A DNA stretch of 64,000 nt, taken from the NCBI GenBank assembly GCA_036417435.1, contig CM070899.1, positions 563,001-627,000 on the forward strand, in the 5' to 3' direction. Shown here in pieces: positions 1 through 9,827 of this stretch. Source of the DNA: Inia geoffrensis. Its lineage: Eukaryota; Chordata; Mammalia; Artiodactyla; Iniidae. A program made the position numbers and the translations under genes. The notes beneath the pieces are model-generated. The model was not told the origin of the DNA. It did no database searches and saw only the letters and a list, made by a program, of their open reading frames with translations. Position 1 is the stretch's first letter, and each line of letters opens with the position of its first letter.

Positions 1-400
1 ATAGGACCTTGAACCTCTATCTTTCCTCTTCTCCTCTTTGGCTCATGTCTGTTTATCCTCTGAGAAAGATTTGTCTCCTCTAGATTACGGCAATTCCATG
101 TCAAGATGATGGTGATGCAGGGATTCCAGCCACTCCCTGAAACGGACCCTGTCAGGGTGGCAGCAGAACTCACGCTGGGGTCCCTTCACAAGGCAGGGCG
201 AGAGTTCTGTGGCCCCAGTTAGCTTAGGGTCCACGAGCCCAATACAGGCCAAAGAAGCTACAGAATAGGGGCCATCGCCCTACATCCTGCCAGTAACGAC
301 TTCTTGGGTCCACATATCTCAGGAGAGATTTGAGGTAGGAGATAGATGGGCCCAGCACAGGAATCACTTCAACCTCTGTCTCCTAACTTTTCCTAGTAAA
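1..400 (+). mobile_element. ERV 3' end / LTR-like remnant
   Basis: This stretch aligns by eye with 35,800-36,300: both carry 'gattccagccactcc', a related 'ctggggtcccttcac' block and then 'gatagatgggccc'. In the later copy the shared sequence leads into an LTR-like repeat, so this is read as the tail of a degraded endogenous retrovirus and the start of its LTR. No intact ORF is present. It lies directly upstream of the duplicated block that starts near 400. Confidence 0.45.
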
Positions 401-1775
401 ATTCAGTAAAGAATCCCATGCCACCTGAGCATACCTTGGGGAAGGTGCCTGTGGTACCTGGGGAGCAGGAGGTGCCCCACCCCGAGGACACGGACAAGGG
501 GCCAAAGGGAAGGGGGCAGAGGGCAGCTCTGGGCCCCGAGGACCCAAGTGTCCAGCCAGGCTCCGCCTCAAGAGTCCTTCAGTGCCCACAGAGACCACGG
601 TTCAGGCTCCACCACGCCTGCGCCACTGGCCTCCAGCCCAGACTCACCACCCCTCCCCGCACAAAGATAAAAGCAACAATCCCCATCCCCGTGGGCAAAC
701 CCTGAGGGGCTCATTCAGTGGTCAGTGCAGGAGGCCGCAGGAACACAGCTGCACAAGCACCAGGGTGGAGGCCGGCATCAGCCTCCTGGGGCCCCAGTCA
801 CCACCCACTGAGCTCACGCAGACAGGCCAGTCCTCAGGCCCCATCCCGCCAGCCTGACCGGACGTCCTGATGAACAACCGATAGCTGTCTGGGGCTAGCC
901 GCCACCGTCCTCGAGAAGAAAGCTGGGAGCCGTGCAGGCAGGAGCCACAGGCACCAGGGAGAGGGCCGGCTGGCCAAGCACAGTGGTGGGCATGGGCTGA
1001 GCCTCCACCTGAGGGTAAAGAGCTGGAGAAGCCCACCCACAAGGGGCTCTGAAGTCCCATGGAAACGGGGCAGAGCACATGAGCACATGTGGCACAGGGC
1101 AGGACTCCTTCATATACAAAGAGCACAAAGCAACCAATGAAAAGAAAGAAATGTGATTAGTGTGTCCTGCACTGTAAGTAAAAACCTTTGGGTGGCTTAT
1201 TGAGTGGCCAAGAACAGGAAGAAAACGTTTCAATTATTAGGAAAGGTACAATAAGGAGGAAACTAGGGGCGGTGAGTGACCTTCTTGGCCTCTGAGGGCC
1301 TGTGAGCAGTTAAGACCACTCTTCAGGGCCCAGTGGCCTCCTTCCCAGCATACGAGTGTCCAGACTCTGTTGACAGGAGAGCCCACTTGGGGCAAAGGCC
1401 CTTCTGAGAGCCGCCATCTGAGCTGGGAAACCAGGTATCCCATGGACTCCAACACGGACCATGCAGCCTGCTTTGGTCGGGCACAGAAAACTCAGAATTG
1501 GGCAACTCTGAGGCTTGTCCAGAGAGCCCGAGTATTTGGTTCCAATAGAACATGAGAGGGGCAGTAGAGCACTTCACACAAGGTCAAGGGCGCAGCCCTG
1601 CTCTGCTCTGCCCCGACACACCGACACTCCCTGGGGATCTGCTCCGGAGGCGGGCAGGATGCCCTGGGGATCTGTGCTGGGGGAGGTGACAGTGGTGCCC
1701 ATCAGAGTTGAGAGGCCCAGTGGGCTCAGGCGAGGGGCCTATAACCCAGGGTGCTGTGGGCCGAGCAGGCATATT
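400..1775 (+). repeat. Duplicated upstream block A, copy 1
   Basis: This block is repeated at about 18,497-19,775 with only scattered substitutions (offset ~18,097). I see no convincing coding exon; ORFs in it are short and open on both strands, as expected of GC-rich noncoding sequence. In copy 1 it runs straight into the I-gamma/S-gamma region. In copy 2 it is separated from that region by ~17.9 kb of retroelements. Confidence 0.8.
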
Positions 1776-3120
1776 CCCTCAGGAGGGTGGAGCCGTGATG
1801 ACAGGGGTTCCCACTCTGTCCCCTGGGTCCCTGGGCCCCACTCACCACACCACAAACACCAAAATAATGCATCTCTGCGGCATCTGGACTTCCCCAGGCC
1901 CTCCGAGACAGAAAACACCCAAAAGAAAAGGGAACTTCAGGAAGCAAGCCATGCCGCTGGGTTTCAGTCCTGTTCTTAGTGTTTGCAGGGTTGTGGACAA
2001 GGAGTTCACACTTCCAGGAACTGGTTACCACTCCTAGGAAGCAGGGTTGCAGACACAGAGCACAGCCCTGAAGAGCCACATGTGCTTGGGGCCAGAGAAG
2101 GGAGGGGGTGTGGAGCCCTGGGCTGCTGGGGAGCGAGGCCAGCACCCCAAGCTTTGGTGAGTGGGGTCTGAGAGGACCAGGGCAGACAGTGGAATGGAGC
2201 CATGGAGGGAAGACTGGCCTCAGGGACCCACAGAGCGGCGGGGCAGCCAAGCAGGCACGGTGAAGGCGGGCGGCCCAGGGCTCACGTGCTGCTCAGGTCA
2301 GGGACTAGGGAGCCCGGGCAGGGGCGTGTACACACCAACAGGGCTGGAAACCCAGGGCCGGCAGAGCTCAGCGGGTCTGCTGGGCCTTCGAGGACCGTGA
2401 TGGGCTGGGGGAAGAGAGCCTCAGGGCTTCGCTCGGCCAGATATGCTGCAGGCACAGGGCTGGGCTGGGGCTGAGGACGAGGCCAGGATGGATAGGTGGG
2501 TCTGAGTGAGGACAGAGGGAGGACGCTGGCTCGGCACAGGGGAAGGAAAGCCCCCCCGGTGGCGGGGGTGCTGAGGGTCCGGTCCAGGACAGTGGGGCCG
2601 GCTTGAGTCCCAGGGCAGTGGCAGGCGGGCTGGCGGTGGGCTCTGGGCTGTGGCAGGGGCCCAGGACGGCTGGAGCGCCGGGAGCACAGCAGGCAGGGCT
2701 GGCCTGGGCTCCTGTGTGCCCACAGCTGGCCGCACAGGGGAGGGGCTGAGCACGCAGCGGCACAGGCTACACAAGGGGCGAGCAGAGCCAGGGCCTGAGG
2801 GCCAGTAGCAGGGGCTGGGGGCCAGGAGCGGGGAGGCAGAGGGCAGGTGACCTGGCAACTGGAGGGAGAAGCGACCCAAGCAGGATCCCGGGGTGGTGAG
2901 AGAAAGAGGAGGGTGAAGCCGGAAGGCCAGGAGCTCCTCTGGGAGGGTCCCACGGTGCGACAGGGGCTCTGCCAGGGGAGAGGGGCCGGAGACAGGGTGG
3001 GCACCTAGCGACTCCAGGGAACAGAGCTCAGCCCCGGGAATGAAAGGAGGCAGGAGGGGAGCTGCACTAGGGTGACGGCTCAGGGGTGGGCCAGAGGGGC
3101 ACGGGTGCTGAGGGCCAGAG
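1690..3120 (+). promoter_or_regulatory. Candidate I-gamma promoter/I-exon region, copy 1
   Basis: The sequence upstream of S-gamma is strongly conserved with 37,665-39,130 upstream of the second S-gamma. It contains a STAT-type palindrome TTCCAGGAA at 2012-2020, preserved in copy 2 at 37,996-38,004, and a nearby TTCAGGAA. Germline I-gamma promoters are known to sit just 5' of S-gamma and respond to cytokine and CD40 signals. Assignment here rests on position and conservation between copies; no transcription start or I-exon splice donor was resolved. Confidence 0.4.
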
Positions 3121-3124
3121 CTCC

Positions 3125-6100
3125 AGGGACAAGTGGCAGGGAGGCAGCAGGTGAGCAGGGGGCTGGGAGGGCAGGGAGTTGCCTTGGAGCTTTAGGGGAG
3201 CAGGTAGAGTTTGTGCAGGTGATCCTGGGGCTGAGAGGGCAGAGGGCTGCCTGGGAGCTTTGGGGAACCAGGTAGAGCTAGTGTAGGTGAGCCTGGGGCT
3301 GGGAAGGCAGGGGGCTGCCTGGGAACTATGGGGGAGAAGGTAGAGCTAGTGTAGGTGAGCCTGGGGCTGGGAGGGCAGGGGGCTGCCCGGGAGCTTTGGG
3401 GGAGCAGGTAGAGCTAGTGTAGGTGAGCCTGGGGCTGGGAGGGCAGGGGTTGCCCGGGAGCTTTGGGGGAGCAGGTAGAGCTAGTGTAGGTGAGCCTGGG
3501 GCTGGGAGGGCAGGGGACTGCCTGGGAGCTTTGGGGCAGCAGGTAGAGCTTGTGCAGGTGAGCCTGGGCCTGGGAGGGTAGGGGGCTGCCCGGGAGCTTT
3601 GGGGGAGCAGGTAGAGCTAGTTTAGGTGAGCCTGGGGCTGGGAGGGCAGGGGGCTGCCTGGGAGCTTTGTGGGAGCAGGTAGAGCTAGTGTAGGTGAGCC
3701 TGGGGCTGGGAGGACAGGGGGCTGCCCGGGAGCTTTGGGGGAGCAGGTAGAGCTAGTTTAGGTGAGCCTGGGGCTGGGAGGGCAGGGGGCTGCCTGGGAG
3801 CTTTGTGGGAGCAGGTAGAGCTAGTGTAGGTGAGCCTGGGGCTGGGAGGACAGGGGGCTCCCCGGGAGCTTTGGGGGAGCAGGTAGAGTTAGTGTAGGTG
3901 AGCCTGGTGCTGGGAGGACAGGGCGCGGCCTGGGAGCTTTGGGGGAGCAGGTAGAGCTAATGTACGTGACCAGGTGCTGGGTGGGCATGGGGCTGCCCAG
4001 GAGTTTTGGGGGAGCAGGTAGAGCTGGTGTAGGTTACCTGGGGTTGGGAGGACAGGGGGCTCCCCAGGAGCTTTGGGGGGGCAGGTAGAGCTAGTGTAGG
4101 TGAGCCTGGGGCTGGGAGGGCAGGGGACTGCCTGGGAGCTTTGGGGGAGCAGGTAGAGCTTGTGCAGGTGAGCCTGGGCCTGGGAGGGTAGGGGGCTGCC
4201 CGGGAGCTTTGGGGGAGCAGGTAGAGCTAGTTTAGGTGAGCCTGGGGCTGGGAGGGCAGGGGGCTGCCTGGGAGCTTTGTGGGAGCAGGTAGAGCTAGTG
4301 TAGGTGAGCCTGGGGCTGGGAGGACAGGGGGCTGCCCGGGAACTTTGGGGGAGCAGGTAGAGCTAGTTTAGGTGAGCCTGGGGCTGGGAGGGCAGGGGGC
4401 TGCCTGGGAGCTTTGTGGGAGCAGGTAGAGCTAGTGTAGGTGAGCCTGGGGCTGGGAGGACAGGGGGCTCCCCGGGAGCTTTGGGGGAGCAGGTAGAGTT
4501 AGTGTAGGTGAGCCTGGTGCTGGGAGGACAGGGCGCGGCCTGGGAGCTTTGGGGGAGCAGGTAGAGCTAATGTACGTGACCAGGTGCTGGGTGGGCATGG
4601 GGCTGCCCAGGAGTTTTGGGGGAGCAGGTAGAGCTGGTGTAGGTTACCTGGGGTTGGGAGGACAGGGGGCTCCCCAGGAGCTTTGGGGGAGCAGGTAGAG
4701 CTAGTGTAGGTGAGCCTGGGATTGGGAGGACAGGGGGCTGCCTAGGAGTTTTGGGGTAGCAGGTAGAGCTGGTGTAGGTTACCTGGGGTTGGGAGGACAG
4801 GGGGCTGCCTGGGTGCTTTGGGGAAGCAGGTAGAGCTAGTGTAGATGAGCTTGGGACTGGGAGGACAGGGGGCTTCCCGGGAGTTTTGGGGGAGCAGGTA
4901 GAGCTAGTGTAGGTGAGCCTGAGACTGGGAGGACAGGGGGCTGCCCGGGAGCTTTGGGGGAGCAGGTAGAGCTAGTGTAGGTGAGCCTGGTGCTGGGAGG
5001 ACAGGGCGTGGCCTGGGAGCTTTGAGGCAGTAAGCAGAGCTAGTGCAGGTGAGCCTGGGGCTTGGAGGGCAGGGAGCTGCCTGGGAGATTTGGGGGAGCA
5101 GGTAGAGCTAGTGTAGCTGAGCCTGGGTCTGGGAGTGGAGGGGGCTGCCCTGGAGATTTGGGGGAGCAGGTAGAGCTAGTGTAGGTGAGCCTGGGGCTGG
5201 GAGTGGAGGCGGTTGCCCTGGAGATTTGGGGGAGCAGGTAGAGCTAGTGTAGGTGAGCCTGGGGCTGGGAGGGCAGGGGCCTGCCTGAGAGCTTTGGGGG
5301 AGCAGGTAGAGCTAGTGTAGGTGAGCCTGGGATTGGGAGGACAGGGGGCTGCCTAGGAGTTTTGGGGTAGCAGGTAGAGCTGGTGTAGGTTACCTGGGGT
5401 TGGGAGGGCAGGGGGCTGCCTGGGTGCTTTGGGGAAGCAGGTAGAGCTAGTGTAGATGAGCTTGGGACTGGGAGGACAGGGGGCTGCCTAGGCGTTTTGG
5501 GGTAGCAGGTAGAGCTAGTGTAGGTGAGCCTGGGATTGGGAGGACAGGGGGCTTCCCGGGAGCTTTGGGGGAGCAGGTAGAGCTAGTTTAGGTGAGCCTG
5601 AGACTGGGAGGACAGGGGGCTGCCCAGGAGCTTTGGGGGAGCAGGTAGAGCTAGTGTAGGTGAGCCTGGTGCTGGGAGGACAGGGCGCGGCCTGGGAGCT
5701 TTGAGGCAGTAAGCAGAGCTAGTGCAGGTGAGCCTGGGGCTTGGAGGGCAGGGGGCTACCTGGGAGATTTGGGGGAGCAGGTAGAGCTAGTGAAGCTGAG
5801 CCTGGGTCTGGGAGTGGAGGGGGCTGCCCTGGAGATTTGGGGGAGCAGGTAGAGCTAGTGTAGGTGAGCCTGGGGCTGGGAAGACAGGGGCCTGCCTGAG
5901 AGCTTTTGGGGAGCAGGTAGAGCTAATGTATGTGACCAGGTGCTGGGTGGGCATGGGGCTGCCCAGGAGTTTTGGGGGAGCAGGTAGAGCTGGTGTAGGT
6001 TACCTGGGGTTGGGAGGACAGGGGGCTGCCCGGGAGCTTTGGGGGAGCAGGTAGAGCTAGTGTAGATGAGCTTGGGACTGGGAGGACAGGGGGCAGCCTA

Positions 6101-6750
6101 GGAGTTTTGGGGTAGCAGGTAGAGCTAGTGTAGATGAGCTTGGGACTGGGAGGACAGGGGACTGCCTAGGCGTTTGGGGGTAGCAGGTAGAGCTAATGTA
6201 GGTGAGCCTGGGACTGGGAGGACAGGGGGCTGCCTGGGAGCTTTGGGGGAGCAGGTAGAGATTGTGCAGGTGATTCTGGGCCTGGGAGGGCAGGGGGCTG
6301 CCTGGGAACTATGGGGGAGAAGGTAGAGCTAGTGTAGGTGAGCCTGGGGCTTGGAGGGCGGGGGGCTGCCCAGGAGCTTTGGGGGAGCAGGTAGAGCTAG
6401 TGTAGGTGAGCCTCGGTCTGGGAGTATAGGGGGCTTCCCCGGAGCCTTGGCGGAGCAGGTAGAGTTCATGCAGGTGAGCCTGGGCCTGGGAGGGCAGTGG
6501 GCTCCCCGGGAGCATGGGGAAGCAGATAGAGTTTCTGCAGTTGAGTATGGTGGGTGGAAGGGTAAGGGGCTGCCCCAGGAGCTTTGGAGAAGCAGGTAGA
6601 CCTTGTGCAGTTGAACAGGAGCCTGGGAGGGGATGGGACTGCCCTGGGAGCTTTGGGGAGCAGGGAGAGCTTGTGCCGGTGAGCAGCGGGTTGTGAGGAC
6701 AGGGACCTGCCCAGGACCTTAGCAGACCATGTACTGGTGTGAGCAGGTGA
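3125..6750 (+). repeat. S-gamma switch region, copy 1 (long)
   Basis: About 3.6 kb of tandem ~68-bp repeats. The unit contains 'gggagctttgggggagcagg', 'tagagctagtgtaggtgagc' and 'ctggggctgggagggcaggg'. Each unit has two AGCT tetramers (AID hotspots) and is strongly G-rich on the + (non-template) strand, as expected of a mammalian switch region that forms R-loops. Units are arranged in a higher-order pattern of ~610 bp (nine units): 3470-4080 is nearly repeated at 4080-4690, and 4690-5040 recurs at about 5300-5650. It lies 1.4 kb upstream of CH1. It is 3.6 times longer than S-gamma of copy 2. Confidence 0.92.
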
Positions 6751-8133
6751 GTAGGCAAGTGTCATAGGGTGCAGGGACTGTTGGTGCTGTGGGCCCAGTG
6801 CTCCAGGGACAGTAGGCAGTCCGACGCCAGCTGAGCAGATGACATGAGGATACAGCATCCCTGAGCTGAGCCCAGCGACCTGAGCCAAGGGGGCTGGGAG
6901 GGCAGGACGCAGGGCAGCTGGCAGTGGGGGCAGAGCAGGGAGTCCTACAGGAGAGCGGGCTGGGGGTCCCCCTTGGGTTTGCTGAGGGCCCAGGGCAGGA
7001 GAGAAGGCGCACAAGGGCAGGGACAACTCAGGCCTGAGATGGTGAACCGGAGCTCAGATGGGCAGAGGCTAGACACTCAATGGACAGGAACCCCGGGCTC
7101 AGCTGAGGGGCCAGAATTAGGAGTGGAGGCAGGTGAGGGAGCATCTAGATGAGGGGAACCTGAGTGCACTGAGAAAGGAGAGCAGCTTTTCTGCTGGAGC
7201 TCAGGGGGCTGGTAAGGCCGGGCGCAGGGGGAGCTCAGGGGAGCAGGCGGGGATGTATGGGGCAGCAGGGGGTTGCGAGGGCAGGGGCTGCCCCAGGTGC
7301 CCCAGAGTCAGAGGAAGAAAGGCCGAGGAAAAGGGAGCCGTGATCTGCTGGAAGGGGCTTTGTGGATGGCAAGGCCGGGTGGAGAGGGAGCCTGGGAGTG
7401 CAGGTCTCTGGGGCTGAAGGGGCACGGGCGACCCTGGGGGGACCCAATGGGCCGCAGTTCTTGTACCCAGGGTCCAAACCCTGTTCCAGGAGACTGTAGG
7501 AGCTGGGATGGGAGGGGTGAACGTGCAAAAGTGAGGTGGGGTTGACAGGGCAGTGGACCTGGCAGAGGGAAAACGAGAGGCTCTTTTGGGGCTCAGACGG
7601 GTCTGCATACCTGGGCTGAGCAGAGCAGGGTCAGAGGGGACAGGTCCAGCTGGGGAATGGGGCTTGGGGTGCTAGCACCCTGCAGGAGGAGAAGGCCAGG
7701 GGCAGTGCAAGGCTCCCAGGGATGCCAGTGTGCAGAGTTGATACAGAACACACGGGCCCTGGGTGGCAAAGAGCAGAGGCCAGGACAAGGGGACAGGAGC
7801 AGAGCAGGGCAGTGGGCTCAGGGAGCAGTAGCCACTGGTCAGGGATAAGACCGAGGGCCTGATCAGGCCAGACACCCACAGGAGGGTAGGGGCCCCGGGG
7901 GTCTGTAACCCAGGTGGTCACCCAGCACTGGCCCCCCAGCTGTGTCTGGAGCCCACAGCTGCAGACGCAGGGACCTGGGGTGGGAGACAGCCATGCTGGG
8001 CCGCTGGTCTTCAGACACGCTGGAAGCACATAGTCTCTGGGCTCAGCAATGGCCCAGGCCTGCATGCCTGATGCCCTGCCTGCACCCTCACAGGGGTGAG
8101 GCCCTGGCAGTCACACGGCCTCCTCCTTCACAG
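6751..8133 (+). other. S-gamma to CH1 intervening sequence, copy 1
   Basis: Non-repetitive GC-rich sequence between the switch repeats and CH1. It has a clear counterpart at 40,140-41,535. No exon is supported. It would form the 3' part of the intron spliced from VDJ or the I exon to CH1. The CH1 acceptor is a pyrimidine-rich tract ending in CAG at 8131-8133. Confidence 0.75.
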
Positions 8134-8427
8134 CCTCCACCAAGGCCCCATCAGTCTACCCTCTGGATTCCAGCTGTGGGAGCACTACCGGCTCCACAGT
8201 GGTCGTGGGCTGCCTGGTCTCGAGCTACATCCCTGAGCCAGTGACCGTGACCTGGAACTCGGGCACCCTATCCAGTGGCGTGCACACCTTCCCATCCGTC
8301 CGAGGGTCCTCGGGGCTGTACTCTCTCAGCAGCACTGTGACCGTGCCTGCCAGCACCTCGTCCGGCAAGACCTTCACCTGCAACGTAGCCCACCCGGCCA
8401 GCAGCACCAAGGTGGACAAGCACATCG
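8134..8427 (+). CDS. IGHG: IGHG copy 1 CH1 exon
   Basis: 294 bp, the usual IgG CH1 length. It reads [12 protein letters not shown]... after borrowing one base from the upstream exon. The fold shows the B-strand Cys in '[10 protein letters not shown]', the Trp in 'VTVTW' and the F-strand Cys in '[10 protein letters not shown]'. A further Cys near the N-terminus ('DSSCGS') is placed like the CH1 cysteine that bonds the light chain in several IgG subclasses. The donor is g|gtgaga at 8427/8428. Its first ~20 residues and the '[10 protein letters not shown]' loop differ sharply from copy 2; the remainder is almost identical. Confidence 0.96.
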
Positions 8428-8759
8428 GTGAGAGGACGGGCCGCAGGGAGGGTGTCCACTACGAGACAGGCCAGGGGTCAGCCCTCCCACTGGAAAGGAC
8501 CGCACACCAGGGATGGTGAATACCACTCAGTGTGTCACGGGAGGCCTATCTCTCTCCCTCACCTGAAGGCCTCCCAGGCTCAGGGAGGGGGTCCTCTGGG
8601 CATTTCTACCAGATCTAGTGTGGGCACAGGCTGGATGCCTCCCCCATCCCCTGGGCCCACAGAGGCAGGCACAGGTCTCACCTGCCAAAACCTGTCCCTG
8701 CCCTAAGCCCAGCCCCAGGCCGTCCCCAACCCCATTAACCTCAAGACTGTTCTCTGCAG

Positions 8760-8828
8760 AGATCAAGGTCTCCACACATACCCCATGCCCCAAGTGTCCT
8801 GAATGCCACGAGTGTCCCAAATGTCCAC
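8760..8828 (+). CDS. IGHG: IGHG copy 1 hinge exon
   Basis: A single 69-bp hinge exon beginning EIKVSTHTPC and ending with repeated Cys-Pro motifs (CPKCPECHECPKCP). It has five cysteines, against three in the 45-bp hinge of copy 2. CPxC motifs are typical inter-heavy-chain disulfide sites. The acceptor is ctctgcag|a and the donor c|gtaagt. The internal CPKC/CPEC/HEC pattern looks like short in-frame expansion of a Cys-Pro unit (inference). Confidence 0.93.
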
Positions 8829-8970
8829 GTAAGTCAGCCGGCCTCATCCTACGCACCTCGGGGGTGGACCTCGCCCAGGCGTGGCCTTGGGGCTTGGGGG
8901 AGGGGGATGGATGGGTGCCCAAGAGGAGGTCCACCCAGGGGCTGACCCCCTACCGTGTCTCCCCGACCAG

Positions 8971-9300
8971 CCCCTGAGCTCCCAGGAGGACCGTCCGTCT
9001 TCATCTTCCCCCCGAAACCCAGGGACACCCTCACAATATCCCAAATACCTGAGGTCACCTGCGTTGTGGTTGACGTGGGCCACGAGGAACCTGATGTCCA
9101 GTTCTCCTGGTACATGGACGATATACAGATGCACACGGCCAAGACGAAGCCAAGGGAGGAGCAGTTCAACAGCACCTACCGTGTGGTCAGCACCCTGCCC
9201 ATCCAGCACCAGGACTGGCTGAAGGGAAAGGAGTTCAAGTGCAAGGTCAACAACAAAGGCCTCCCGGCCCCCATCGTGAAGACCATCTCCAAGGCCAAAG
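8971..9300 (+). CDS. IGHG: IGHG copy 1 CH2 exon
   Basis: 330 bp, standard length. It starts [17 protein letters not shown], the lower-hinge Fc-gamma-receptor contact (human PELLGGPS). The conserved N-glycosylation site is in QFNSTYRV (Asn codon 9168-9170). The C1q-associated E-x-K-x-K pattern is kept in KEFKCKV, and LPAPI is present. The FcRn loop reads TISQIPEV where human has MISRTPEV, so Ile is kept but Met252 and Arg255 equivalents are Thr and Gln. Unlike copy 2 it has VGHEEPD and MDDIQMHT in the strands before the glycan. Confidence 0.96.
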
Positions 9301-9384
9301 GTGGGTCAGGTGGACGGGCGCAGGAGGGTCCCTGGGGGCCAAGAGCAGTGACCATCGTGCTAACAGCCATACCTCTCCCCACAG

Positions 9385-9713
9385 GGCAGTCCCGGGAGCC
9401 GCAGGTGTACGTGCTGGCCCCAGCGCGGGAAGAGCTGGCCAAGAGCTCGGTCAGCTTAACCTGCATGGTCATCGCCTTCTACCCGGCCGACATCGACGTG
9501 GGGTGGCACAGAAACGGGCAGCCAGAGAAAGAGGAAAACTATCGCACGACCCCACCCCAGCTGGACGACGACGGATCCTTCTTCCTGTACAGCAAGCTCA
9601 GGGTGGACAAGAAGAGCTGGCAGCGGGGAGACACCTACACGTGTGTAGTTTTGCACGAGGCTCTACACAATCACAACACGCAGAAGTCCATCACCCAGTC
9701 TTCTGGTAAATGA
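9385..9713 (+). CDS. IGHG: IGHG copy 1 CH3 exon and secreted tail
   Basis: 329 bp including the stop at 9711-9713. It begins [18 protein letters not shown] and ends [19 protein letters not shown]. Paired cysteines are in [11 protein letters not shown] and [10 protein letters not shown]. The two C-terminal histidines used by FcRn (HNHN) are kept. A splice donor g|gtaaat lies within the Gly-Lys codons at 9705/9706, allowing removal of the tail and joining to M1. Copy-specific residues include [17 protein letters not shown]. Confidence 0.96.
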
Positions 9714-9821
9714 GCCACACGGCATTGTTGCCCCAGCGAGCCCTCCCTCCCCTTGGGCTCTCAGGGTCCAGCGAGGACGCCTGAGCCCCAGCCCTGTGTA
9801 CATTCCTCCCGGGCGCCATGA

Positions 9822-9827
9822 AATAAA
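9822..9827 (+). promoter_or_regulatory. Polyadenylation signal, secreted IGHG copy 1
   Basis: AATAAA about 109 bp after the secreted stop, in 'gccatgaaataaagcaccc'. It has the same position and context in copy 2. Use of this site competes with splicing to M1. Confidence 0.9.

Noticed and set aside
2282..3004. A 240-codon minus-strand frame conserved in both copies (also 38,265-38,987)
   Set aside because: Conservation follows from the duplication. It is Pro/Ser/Ala-rich as expected from GC-rich DNA, overlaps frames on both strands, and shows no domain or splice structure.
3125..6750. Possible CRISPR-like regularly spaced repeats
   Set aside because: Units are contiguous 68-bp tandem repeats with no unique spacers, in a mammalian switch region.
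6309..7026. Minus-strand Pro/Leu-rich frames across the S-gamma region
   Set aside because: They are reverse translations of the 68-bp switch repeat and have no gene features.
8155..8450. Possibility that one gamma gene is a pseudogene
   Set aside because: Both gamma genes keep open exons, GT-AG junctions, domain cysteines, the CH2 glycan site and intact membrane exons.
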